From: DASSWG01 sp035704905
GTDB taxonomy: Bacteria > Bacteroidota > Bacteroidia > Flavobacteriales > Flavobacteriaceae
DNA: 31,129 nucleotides
Assembly: GCA_035704905.1 (NCBI GenBank)
Contig: DASSWN010000057.1
Span: forward strand, 1 to 31,129
Direction of reading: 5' to 3'
Part shown: positions 13,551-21,542 of the stretch, one piece after another
Layout of the letters: the number at the start of each line of letters is the position of its first letter
Numbering within the stretch: position 1 is the stretch's first letter
Translations under genes and position numbers: made by a program
Notes under the pieces: generated by a model
Seen by the model: only the letters and a program-made list of their open reading frames with translations
The model's database searches: none
What the model was told of the DNA's origin: nothing

Positions 13551-15851
13551 TTATTCCTTCTCCTTTTTTCCAAAAAGCCGCCCGAAAAAACCTTTCTTTT
13601 CCTTCTTTTTGAATTTCTTTTTTTTATCGTCATCACCACCAAAAATCCGTTTGAAAAATCCTGGTCGTTTCGAAACTTCACAATCAAGAGCGGCAAGAAC
13701 TTCTTCCGACGGTTTTTTAAAGTGAGCCTGTGTAATTTCATCGAAATAGGGGTCGGCATTCATTTTTTGAAGCAAATTGGCAAAAATTGGTAAAGCTGCA
13801 TTTGCACCCTGACCAATCGCCGTACTGCTGAAACCAATTCGGTGGTCGTCATTTCCAACCCAGGTTACAGTGACCAATTTCGGCATAACGGATACAAACC
13901 ACGCGTCTTTGTTGTTTTGGGTCGTTCCTGTTTTACCGGCCAAATCGTTATTCAAATTATATTCGGAACGTAGTCGAACCGCTGTTCCATGGTTTACCGT
14001 GGCCTTCATCATTTCAACCATGGTTTGTCGCGTTTCTTCTGAAAAAGCTTTTTCATGCGATTCTTCAACCTTATGTTCAAAAAGCACTTCCCCCGCTTTA
14101 TTTTCAATTTTTAATATATAGAAAGGCTTGGAAATATGGGAGTTGTTCACAAAAGTGGTGTATGCTTTCGCAAGTTCTTGAACGCTCATGGAAACGGTTC
14201 CCAAGGCAATGGATGGCACTTTTTCAATTTTCGAATCAATCCCCATTTTCCGTGCCTGCTCAATGACGTTTTCGATTCCGGTTTTCCGCAAAACTTTCAC
14301 GGCAATGGTGTTAATGGAATGGCTTAAAGCAAATTTCATGGAATAGCTTAATTCCTGATCGTATCGACTGGAAGAATTTGTCGGTGTCCAATTATTGAAA
14401 TCGGTGTAAGTGACGGGTTTTATTGGAAAATAGGAGCAGGGCTCGATCCCTGCTTCCAAAGCGGCCGTATAAACAATTGGTTTAAAGGCCGAACCAACTT
14501 GGCGTTCGCTTTGGTTCACATGATCGTATTTAAAAGAGCGGTGATCAATGCCACCAATGTACGCCCGGACTGCGCCTGAAGATGGATCTACTGCAATCAT
14601 TCCCACATTTAAAAGTTTAAGATAATGGCGCAAACTGTCAATGGATGAGGCCGTTACGGTCGAGTCACCTTTCCAATAGAAAAGTTCCATTTCTTTGGGC
14701 CTCTTCAAACTGTCCATAATTTGTTGGTTTGAAAGGCCTTGTTTTTGCATTTTTAAATAAATGGGCGAATTTTTTATGGCGTCCTCCAATATCTTTTTTT
14801 CTGTTAACCAGGGTGCCTTTTTACCATACGCATTTTCAAATTGTTGTTGCAAATTTTCGAGATGTTGGCGCATGGATTCTTCGGCCAAAGTCTGCATTTT
14901 CGCGTCAAGTGTGGTGTAAACTTTTAACCCATCGGTGTAGATGTTATAATCGGTTTTTCGGTTTTTGTTTACTTGGTCCAAAAAAAATACCACCTGCTGT
15001 TTTACTGCTTCCCTAAAATAAGGAGCCAAACCTTTGTTATGCTCGAAATACTGATAATCAAGGACAAGCGGTTTTTGCATAGCCAATTTTCCTTTTTCTT
15101 TGCTGATGTAGCCATATTTCATCATTTGTTTTAAAACCGTATTTCGACGGGATTTCGAAGCTTCCGGAAATAGTTTCGGATCATAGCTGTGGTTGGCCTT
15201 CAAGGTTCCGATAAGTGTCGCTGCTTGGCTTAAAGACAGTTCGCGCGCGGGAATATTGTAGAATTTTCTGGAAGCACTTTCAATTCCATACGTGTTTCCG
15301 CTAAAAGGAACGGTGTTCAAATAAAGATGTAAAATTTCCTCTTTCGAATAAATATCTTCAATACGGCGGGCAATGATGCTCTCGCGCAATTTGTTGATTA
15401 CAATGCTGCCAAAGCCATAATCATTTCTTCCAAAAAGGTTTTTGGCAAGTTGCAAGGTAATCGTACTTCCGCCACCGGCAGATTCATCGGAGAGTAAAAT
15501 ACTTTTGAAAAATACCCGAAGCAGACTTTTTTTGTCAATCCCCTCATGTTCGTAGAACCGCATATCTTCCGTGGCAATCAATGCATCGATCAAATGTTGC
15601 GGCATATCTCCGAAAGGAATGGACTGCCGATCCAAAAAATAATATTTTCCTATAAGTTCTCCGTTCACTCCAATTACTTCCGTGGCTTGACTTTGTTTTA
15701 AATCGACCAAGCGTTTTTTGGAGGGAATTTCCCCAAAGGCACCGAGATAAATGCTCCAAAAAAACAATAATGCCAATATGAAAAAGGTGCCAATTGTAAT
15801 TAGCGACCATTTTATCCACGGGTATCGAACTTTTTTTTTGCGTGATTTCAT
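13551..15851 (-). CDS. Bifunctional penicillin-binding protein 1A (transglycosylase/transpeptidase)
   Basis: This class A penicillin-binding protein has 766 residues and polymerises and cross-links peptidoglycan. A cytoplasmic basic stub and one membrane helix (about 14-36) are followed by the GT51 glycosyltransferase domain: catalytic Glu95 in ATEDMRFYEHEGID and GGSTITLQLAKNLF (127-140). The transpeptidase domain has SAFK with nucleophile Ser454, SIN (512-514) and KTGTT (640-644). All catalytic motifs are intact. The C-terminal tail, about 45 residues from 720, is highly basic (many Lys in KKKKFKKKEKKGFF) and follows a cysteine-containing segment. It stands alone, convergent with the DUF5777 gene. 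The symbol mrcA/ponA is avoided because the Bacteroidota paralogue is not resolved. Confidence 0.95.
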   Translation of the reverse strand: MKSRKKKVRYPWIKWSLITIGTFFILALLFFWSIYLGAFGEIPSKKRLVDLKQSQATEVIGVNGELIGKYYFLDRQSIPFGDMPQHLIDALIATEDMRFYEHEGIDKKSLLRVFFKSILLSDESAGGGSTITLQLAKNLFGRNDYGFGSIVINKLRESIIARRIEDIYSKEEILHLYLNTVPFSGNTYGIESASRKFYNIPARELSLSQAATLIGTLKANHSYDPKLFPEASKSRRNTVLKQMMKYGYISKEKGKLAMQKPLVLDYQYFEHNKGLAPYFREAVKQQVVFFLDQVNKNRKTDYNIYTDGLKVYTTLDAKMQTLAEESMRQHLENLQQQFENAYGKKAPWLTEKKILEDAIKNSPIYLKMQKQGLSNQQIMDSLKRPKEMELFYWKGDSTVTASSIDSLRHYLKLLNVGMIAVDPSSGAVRAYIGGIDHRSFKYDHVNQSERQVGSAFKPIVYTAALEAGIEPCSYFPIKPVTYTDFNNWTPTNSSSRYDQELSYSMKFALSHSINTIAVKVLRKTGIENVIEQARKMGIDSKIEKVPSIALGTVSMSVQELAKAYTTFVNNSHISKPFYILKIENKAGEVLFEHKVEESHEKAFSEETRQTMVEMMKATVNHGTAVRLRSEYNLNNDLAGKTGTTQNNKDAWFVSVMPKLVTVTWVGNDDHRIGFSSTAIGQGANAALPIFANLLQKMNADPYFDEITQAHFKKPSEEVLAALDCEVSKRPGFFKRIFGGDDDKKKKFKKKEKKGFFGRLFGKKEKE

Positions 15852-16023
15852 GTGTAGAAAGCAAAGAAACGATTCTTCAAAATAAAAATTACGCCATTTA
15901 GTTTCTTTTTAACTAAGAATTAGAGAAAAAAATTCCGTTAAATGCATGTGAAATGTTGAAATTTACTTTAGTAGGTTTTTGGTTGTGTGTATATTTAAAA
16001 AAACTAAAATTAATGAAAACATA

Positions 16024-16740
16024 ATGAACAATCTGACCTCGAAAACCGCGCTTATTACAGGAGGTTCCAAAGGAATTGGATTTGGCATTGCTCAAATTCT
16101 TATGAAACAAGGAATCAATGTTGTTGTCACCAGCCGTTCACTGACATCGGCCGAAGATGCGGCAAGAGAATTGAACAACAACGACCAAGGAAAAGCATTG
16201 GGCGTTAAAGCGGACGTTCGAAATTTGATCGACCAACAAGAAGCTGTTCGCCTAACCGTGGAAACTTTCGGTTCACTGGATTTTGTGATCGCCAATGCAG
16301 GTTTGGGGCATTATGCTTCGATCGAAGAATTAACCGATCACCAATGGAAAGAAACCATTGACACAAATTTGACCGGGGTTTTTTATACCATAAAAGCTTC
16401 TGTGGCAGAATTGAAGAAATCAAAAGGATATTTTATTAGTATTGCCAGCTTGGCCGGAACCAACTTTTTTGCGAATGGTTCGGCTTATAATGCGAGCAAA
16501 TTTGGGGTGGTTGGGTTTACACAAGCTGTCATGCTCGATCTGCGGCAAGATGATGTAAAAGTTTCCACGATCATGCCCGGGTCGGTTGCGAGTTATTTTA
16601 ATGGCAATGAACCTGGCGAAAAAGATGCATGGAAAATTCAGCCACAAGATGTCGGTGAATTGGTAGTGGACTTACTGAAAATGAATCCCCGAACCTTGCC
16701 AAGTAAAATAGAAGTACGTCCTTCCAAACCAGCGAAATAG
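16024..16740 (+). CDS. Short-chain dehydrogenase/reductase (SDR), FabG-like
   Basis: This NAD(P)-dependent oxidoreductase has 238 residues. The Rossmann motif TGGSKGIG is at 12-19, the NAG motif at 91-93, and the catalytic set is Asn115 (TNLTG), Ser142, Tyr155 and Lys159 (SAYNASKFG), all intact. The classical cofactor-binding pattern has Ser37-Arg38 after the second strand (VVVTSRS), which favours NADPH. The ATG at 16024 gives the normal distance to the glycine motif; an in-frame upstream GTG would add 15 residues without family support. The substrate cannot be told: FabG-like 3-oxoacyl-ACP reductases and many carbonyl reductases look alike. It is not in a fatty-acid gene cluster, so a housekeeping FabG is less likely. 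Confidence 0.92.
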   Translation: MNNLTSKTALITGGSKGIGFGIAQILMKQGINVVVTSRSLTSAEDAARELNNNDQGKALGVKADVRNLIDQQEAVRLTVETFGSLDFVIANAGLGHYASIEELTDHQWKETIDTNLTGVFYTIKASVAELKKSKGYFISIASLAGTNFFANGSAYNASKFGVVGFTQAVMLDLRQDDVKVSTIMPGSVASYFNGNEPGEKDAWKIQPQDVGELVVDLLKMNPRTLPSKIEVRPSKPAK

Positions 16741-16874
16741 TTTGGCAGTTGCAGTATGCGGTAAAGCAGTATGCTACAGCAGTGGTCAGTGAGCAGCGGT
16801 GCAAAGTTCAAACCCATTTCACTCATTCACCTTTTCACCAATTCACCATTAAAAATTAGACATTAAACATTTAG
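16741..16874. repeat. Intergenic block of degenerate simple repeats
   Basis: The 136-base spacer between the SDR gene and the sigma factor gene consists of three successive degenerate word families. First come GCAGT/ATGC words (GCAGTTGCAGTATGCGG, GCAGTATGC, CAGCAGTGG, about 16744-16800). Then come TTCACC/TTCACT words (about 16818-16849). Last are ATTAAAAATTAGACATTAAACATTTAGCATTA-type words, here described only by their ATTA/AAAC core (about 16848-16880). No coding sense was found. These resemble decayed microsatellites known from flavobacterial spacers. Confidence 0.6.
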
Positions 16875-16876
16875 CA

Positions 16877-17743
16877 TTATCCAAGATAGGTTTTTAAAAT
16901 TTTGTTTTTGGATTGATGTTTGAGCCTTCGAATTCCTTTTTCGCGGATTTGGCGTACGCGTTCACGGCTTAAATCGAAAATTTCACCGATTTCCTGTAAG
17001 GTCATGGCCGGCTGGTTTCCGATTCCATAATTCAAACGTATCACATCGGCTTCACGCTGCGACAAAGTTTCCAATGCCCGGTTTATTTCAATACTCAACG
17101 AATCGCGCATCAAATCGCTGTCGGGATTTGGCGATTGTCCGGAACTCAAAATGTCATAAAGATTTGATTCATTTTCACCTTCTCGAAAAGGGGCATCCAT
17201 GGAAAGGTGCCGCCCAGAATTTTTGAGCGCCACTTTCACCTGCGGAACGGTCATATCCAATTCTTTGGCTATTTCTTCAGCAGAAGGAGGGCGCTGAAGC
17301 GACTGTTCTAAATGTGAATAGGCTTTGTTGATTTTGTTGATTACGCCAATTTTGTTGAGTGGCAAACGCACTACACGCGATTGCTCCGCCAGCGCCTGCA
17401 AAATGGATTGACGAATCCACCAAACCGCATAGGAAATAAATTTGAAGCCACGGGTTTCATCAAAACGTTTGGCCGCTTTCACCAAACCAACATTTCCTTC
17501 ATTGATCAGGTCAGGTAAAGTAAGTCCTTGATTTTGATATTGTTTCGAAACCGAAACCACAAAACGTAAATTGGCCGTGGTTAGCTTTTCAAGTGCTTTT
17601 TGATCGCCAGCCCTAATTCTTTGTGCTAACTCAACTTCTTCTTCCGCGGTTATCAATCCAACTTTGCTGATGTCTTGAAGGTATTTGTCCAATGATTTGG
17701 ATTCCCGGTTTGTAACCTGCTTCGTAATTTTAAGTTGTCTCAT
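16877..17743 (-). CDS. rpoD: Primary RNA polymerase sigma factor (RpoD/SigA, Bacteroidota short type)
   Basis: This protein of 288 residues is the housekeeping sigma factor. Region 1.2 starts near residue 15 (SLDKYLQDISKVGLITAEEEVELAQRI). Region 2 is at about 50-120, with NLRFVVSVSKQYQNQGLTLPDLINEGNVGLVKAAKRFD and FISYAVWWIRQSI. Region 3 is at about 125-205 and region 4 at about 220-280, where the HTH is EIGEIFDLSRERVRQIREKGIRRL. Region 1.1 is absent, as in other Bacteroidota primary sigma factors of about 287 residues. These recognise TTTG/TTG and TAnnTTTG rather than TTGACA/TATAAT, which agrees with the promoters seen through this window. No strong matching promoter was found for the gene itself. 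Confidence 0.96.
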   Translation of the reverse strand: MRQLKITKQVTNRESKSLDKYLQDISKVGLITAEEEVELAQRIRAGDQKALEKLTTANLRFVVSVSKQYQNQGLTLPDLINEGNVGLVKAAKRFDETRGFKFISYAVWWIRQSILQALAEQSRVVRLPLNKIGVINKINKAYSHLEQSLQRPPSAEEIAKELDMTVPQVKVALKNSGRHLSMDAPFREGENESNLYDILSSGQSPNPDSDLMRDSLSIEINRALETLSQREADVIRLNYGIGNQPAMTLQEIGEIFDLSRERVRQIREKGIRRLKHQSKNKILKTYLG

Positions 17744-17876
17744 ATATTCCCTTTATTTTGACGGTTTTAGAATTTCTCATGGTACGATAAATTCCGGTCA
17801 TTTCCTAATTTTTAAACCATAAAATCTGCGGGTGCTTTGGGAAGCATTTTTGACCGAAATTCGGGAAGTTTTTACC

Positions 17877-17909
17877 AAAAAAAACGCGAACATTATTCAG
17901 TTCGCGTTT
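17877..17909 (-). terminator. Rho-independent terminator of the FKBP gene
   Basis: A 10-bp stem (AAACGCGAAC at 17882-17891 with GTTCGCGTTT at 17900-17909) and an eight-base loop are followed, on the minus strand, by a run of T. It lies 22 bases after the FKBP stop codon and separates this gene from the sigma factor gene downstream. Confidence 0.88.
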
Positions 17910-17931
17910 CTTTCAAATTATGTGAGGAAAA

Positions 17932-18360
17932 TTACTTTATTTCCACAAGATTCAAATCAAATATCAAATCTTTTCCTGCCAATGGATGATTCGCGTCCAC
18001 GACAACGGAATCTTCTTTTACCTCCGCTACCCGCAACTGGTGTTCTGTGCCATCCGGATTTTTGGAAACCAAGCCCATTCCAACTTCTGGATTGATTTCG
18101 GGCGGAAGTTGGGCTCTTTTAACTTCATGAAACAGGTCTTCGTTCACTTCCCCATAAGCTTCTTGGCAAGGAATGCTTACTGTTTTTTTCTCGTTCACCT
18201 CCATATTCAGTACTCCTTTTTCAAAACCCGGGATTAACTGTCCTTTACCCAAAGTGAATTCAAGAGGTTCGCGTTCCACGGAACTGTCGAATACTTGACC
18301 ATTGGCCAGTTTGCCGGTGTAGTGTACTTTTACGGTGTCATTTTGCTTTGCTTGACTCAT
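17932..18360 (-). CDS. FKBP-type peptidyl-prolyl isomerase, SlyD-like
   Basis: This protein of 142 residues is a cytoplasmic proline isomerase and chaperone. The FKBP core shows VKVHYTGKLANGQVFDSSVEREPLEFTLGKGQLIPGFEKGVLNMEVNEKK. The insert-in-flap region characteristic of SlyD follows (VSIPCQEAYGEVNEDLFHEVKRAQLPPEI, about 62-92) and the C-terminal strands end at DLNLVEIK. Unlike E. coli SlyD there is no His/Cys-rich metal-binding tail, so a nickel-storage role is unlikely. It has its own promoter and terminator and is therefore monocistronic. Confidence 0.93.
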   Translation of the reverse strand: MSQAKQNDTVKVHYTGKLANGQVFDSSVEREPLEFTLGKGQLIPGFEKGVLNMEVNEKKTVSIPCQEAYGEVNEDLFHEVKRAQLPPEINPEVGMGLVSKNPDGTEHQLRVAEVKEDSVVVDANHPLAGKDLIFDLNLVEIK

Positions 18361-18425
18361 AAATTTTGTTTTTTCAATTTATTTTTTCAGAAAAATCCGT
18401 CGGACCTTTTCTGTCGAATAGTTTG

Positions 18426-18455
18426 CAAAACTAAGGGATTTTAATTGAAGACCAA
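18426..18455 (-). promoter_or_regulatory. Promoter of the FKBP gene
   Basis: On the minus strand TTG (18455-18453) is followed after 19 bases by TAGTTTTG (18433-18426), a full match to the Bacteroidota consensus. The expected start near 18419 gives a leader of about 59 bases. Confidence 0.72.
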
Positions 18456-18620
18456 GTAGATACGAAATTTCTTTTCGTTCTTGTGAAAACTTTAACCTTT
18501 GGAATTTCAGTCAAAATAATAAAGCTGAAATTAATAAAAAGCGCATTTTTCAATTTTTTATAAAATTTTTATGAAAATTAAATTAAAATTTTTATCATAT
18601 TGCCTTTTAAATTGGAAGAA

Positions 18621-19448
18621 ATGAGAGTTTTAAAACCTTTTAAAAAGAAAACGATTTTCCTGTTCGGAATCTTGGTTTCCCTCGTTATTATAGGACAATG
18701 CAAAAATTTTCCATATAATGATGAAAACCATCCGGACGATATTGAAGTGATAAGCCAGTGGGACCTTCCGCAGGTTTTGAATGAAATTTCCGGAATTGCT
18801 TATCTGTCTGAAAATCAAATCGCATGTGTTCAAGATGAATTGGGGTCGGTTTTTATTTTTGATACGAATTCAAAAAAAATCATAAAAAAAATAGATTTTG
18901 GAGAAAAAGGAGATTATGAAGGAATTACAATAGTTGAACAAACCATTTTCATTTTGCGAAGTGATGGAAGTCTTTTTGAATTAACTGCTCTGGGGAAAGG
19001 GAACGGAAAAGCAAAAATTCATGCTTCTCCATTTTCAAAAGGAAATGATTTCGAAGGACTTACTTATGATAAAAGGGAAAATCGTTTGCTGATTTCCATG
19101 AAAGAAAGCAAAGAAAAAAATCAATTCAGAGGAATTTATGCCTTCAATTTGGAAACGAAAACCTTTGAAAAAGAACCGGTTGTTAAACTAGAATTCCCGT
19201 ATGAGGATGAAAATTTGAAATTTCGGCCTTCGGAAATAGCATGGACGGAAAACGGCATATTTCTTTTGACTTCAAAAAATCCGGCAATAATTCGTTATGA
19301 AAATGAAATACCAAAAGAAGTGTATTTCTTGGATGAAAATCAATTTCCTCAACCCGAAGGGCTGACTTTCGGCGAAAACGGAAAAATTTTTTTAAGTAGC
19401 GAGGGATCGCCCGGAAAATTGTTCCAAATTGAACTGAAAAAGAAATAG
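18621..19448 (+). CDS. SdiA-regulated-domain protein, exported or membrane-anchored
   Basis: This protein of 275 residues begins at the ATG at 18621; a TTG at 18600 is less likely. Basic residues (RVLKPFKKK) precede a hydrophobic segment (about 11-26, TIFLFGILVSLVIIGQC), which is a signal peptide or membrane anchor. The IIGQC context is a poor lipobox because of the Gln, so lipidation is uncertain. The mature part is a beta-propeller-like series: ISGIAYLSENQIACVQDELGSVFIFD, KGDYEGITIVE, NDFEGLTYDKRENRLLISMKES, RPSEIAWTENGIFLL and PQPEGLTFGENGKIFLSSEG. These 'EG(I/L)T' repeats are the mark of the SdiA-regulated family (YjiK-like). The function is unknown. It is convergent with the ClC gene, only 10 bases apart. 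Confidence 0.85.
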   Translation: MRVLKPFKKKTIFLFGILVSLVIIGQCKNFPYNDENHPDDIEVISQWDLPQVLNEISGIAYLSENQIACVQDELGSVFIFDTNSKKIIKKIDFGEKGDYEGITIVEQTIFILRSDGSLFELTALGKGNGKAKIHASPFSKGNDFEGLTYDKRENRLLISMKESKEKNQFRGIYAFNLETKTFEKEPVVKLEFPYEDENLKFRPSEIAWTENGIFLLTSKNPAIIRYENEIPKEVYFLDENQFPQPEGLTFGENGKIFLSSEGSPGKLFQIELKKK

Positions 19449-19458
19449 GAGGGAAGCC

Positions 19459-21336
19459 TTATTTTTTTGTCATCAGTTTTTTCCCTTGCAACAAAATTTT
19501 CAATGTTTTACGTTTCAAAGAGATATTCGGATCCTGTTCTATATTTTCTTCCATTTCCTCTTTATAGGTGCTAATTACATCTTGGTATCCGACCACGCCA
19601 ATAATATGTTCCGAACCGTTTTTCTGCTCGGTTACCGGCAAAACATCAATATTTTCAACCGCCATTCGTTTGACGGCAGTTCGAAGGTTATCATTTTTTG
19701 AAATTGAAATATTTTTCCGCCGAACCAACGAGCGAACTGGAGCGTCATCCAAATGATGTCCGCCAAACAAACTGGACGAACTTAAAATTCCGCGATATTC
19801 CCCTTTTTCACTGGAAATAATAAAATAATTGCTTTTGTATTCTTGATGTTCATGCAACCATTCGCGTGCTTCCGCAATGGTGCTATCTTCGCTTAAAACA
19901 AAACTATTGGTTTTGATAACGTCTTGTACGCGGACTTTCCCCAAAGAATCCGATTCATAGGAATCGGGAACCCGTACGCCACGCCGCTCGATTTTTTCCG
20001 TCATAATGGTATTTTTCATAAACACGAAAGAAACCAAATAGGAAGTCAAGCATGCTGCCAATAAAGGCAATAAAGCATTGGCCTCACCGGTGGTTTCCAC
20101 GAAAAAAACGATGGAAGTAAGCACTGCCCGTGATGCACCTGAAAACATTGCGCCCATTCCCAACAATGCCGCCAATGGCAATGAAATGCCCAGTTCAGGA
20201 AAAAGATAGGCGAACAACGAGCCCAGCAAACTACCTGTTGCCCCGCCGATTATCATCAAGGGCGCCAATGTTCCACCAGCGGTACCGCTTCCCAATGCAA
20301 TTGCCCAAGAAAGAAATTTTAATATACATAACGCAAAAACCACTTGCAAAGACAAAGAGCCGGTAAGCAAATCAGTAATGTTTCCATAGCCAACCCCTAA
20401 TGTTTTCGGTGCAAAATAACCAATAATACCAACGGCAATGCCACCAAGTGCCGGCCACCACATTAAATGTAAGGGCAATTTTTCGAACATATCTTCGATC
20501 CAATAAATTGATTTGGAAACCCCAACCGATAAAATTCCTATGATAATCCCCAGTAAACTATAAAGCGCCAGGGCACCGTGGCTGGGAATGGCCACAAATT
20601 CCATTTCAAAAAACGGAGCCGTTTCGAATAGCAACTGATGTCCCGCAGCACCCGTAATACAAGCAGTTGCCACAGGAATAATGGATCGTGGGGAAAACTC
20701 GAACAACAACAATTCAATAGCCAAAAATATAGCCGCGATCGGTGTTCCGAAAATAGCGGACATACCGGCTGCCGCTCCGGCCGCCAATAAAATTTTGCGT
20801 TCGTTGGAAGTAATTTTCATCACTTGCCCCATTGTGGAACCCAAGGCACCGCCTGTGGAAATAATAGGTCCTTCTGCACCAAACGGTCCACCAGTTCCAA
20901 TAGCAATGGCGGAAGCAATGGGTTTCAAATAGGTCAACGCAGGGCTGATACGGCTTTTGTTCGTTAAAATCTGTTCCATGGCTTCCGGAATTCCATGTCC
21001 ACGAATTCCTTTTGAACCATACAAGACCAATAATCCCACCACGAGACCGCCAATAACCGGTATGGCAATCACCCACAGTCCCAAATCATTTCCTGCCGGA
21101 CTAATATTGGCAATAGAAAATTCACCATAAAAGAAAATATTGGTGATCAAATGAATGAGATTGATCAGAAATTTGGCAATAAAACTGATGAGTACCGCAA
21201 TAATAAAGGACAAGATGGTAATGAATAAAATGCGGTTTTTGTTTGGGTGGGACTTGCCGATAATTTTCTCGGATTCCAAAGTCGAATCCAAATCGACCGA
21301 AACGGGTATACGCTCTTCTGTGTTGTTAATGGGCAT
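19459..21336 (-). CDS. ClC-family chloride channel/transporter with C-terminal CBS domains
   Basis: This protein of 625 residues has the ClC membrane core at about 35-445 and a CBS pair at about 470-600. The anion-pathway motifs are GHGIP (113-117, His114 where E. coli ClC has Ser107), GAEGP (153-157) with the external gating Glu155, and GGTLAP in the third signature. The position of the internal proton-transfer glutamate (E. coli Glu203) reads IEL, with Leu209 in place of the second glutamate. This suggests passive chloride conduction or a non-standard coupling. The CBS pair (RVQDVIKTNSFVLSEDSTIAEAREWL and SISKNDNLRTAVKRMAVENIDVLPV) may sense nucleotides. It has its own strong promoter. Confidence 0.93.
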   Translation of the reverse strand: MPINNTEERIPVSVDLDSTLESEKIIGKSHPNKNRILFITILSFIIAVLISFIAKFLINLIHLITNIFFYGEFSIANISPAGNDLGLWVIAIPVIGGLVVGLLVLYGSKGIRGHGIPEAMEQILTNKSRISPALTYLKPIASAIAIGTGGPFGAEGPIISTGGALGSTMGQVMKITSNERKILLAAGAAAGMSAIFGTPIAAIFLAIELLLFEFSPRSIIPVATACITGAAGHQLLFETAPFFEMEFVAIPSHGALALYSLLGIIIGILSVGVSKSIYWIEDMFEKLPLHLMWWPALGGIAVGIIGYFAPKTLGVGYGNITDLLTGSLSLQVVFALCILKFLSWAIALGSGTAGGTLAPLMIIGGATGSLLGSLFAYLFPELGISLPLAALLGMGAMFSGASRAVLTSIVFFVETTGEANALLPLLAACLTSYLVSFVFMKNTIMTEKIERRGVRVPDSYESDSLGKVRVQDVIKTNSFVLSEDSTIAEAREWLHEHQEYKSNYFIISSEKGEYRGILSSSSLFGGHHLDDAPVRSLVRRKNISISKNDNLRTAVKRMAVENIDVLPVTEQKNGSEHIIGVVGYQDVISTYKEEMEENIEQDPNISLKRKTLKILLQGKKLMTKK

Positions 21337-21378
21337 TTTAATAGCTAAATTTATTAACCAAATTATTTTATTTTACGG

Positions 21379-21411
21379 CAAAACTACCTTTATTTTTGCG
21401 AAAGTTGCAAA
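21379..21411 (-). promoter_or_regulatory. Promoter of the ClC gene
   Basis: On the minus strand TTTG (21411-21408) is followed after 21 bases by TAGTTTTG (21386-21379), a full consensus match. The predicted leader is about 36 bases. A plus-strand TATTTTTG (21391-21398) lies inside the same stretch and could be a divergent -7 box, but no -33 partner was found for it. Confidence 0.7.
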
Positions 21412-21542
21412 GGTATGGAAATCGAAAAAAAACAACATAGGAAATACGGAATGAATATTCTTTTTGCGTTTCATTGATTTTTCAATTTTTTAAATAGAAT
21501 TTTATCCTCATTCATTTTATGTATTTTTAAAGAAAAAAATCC

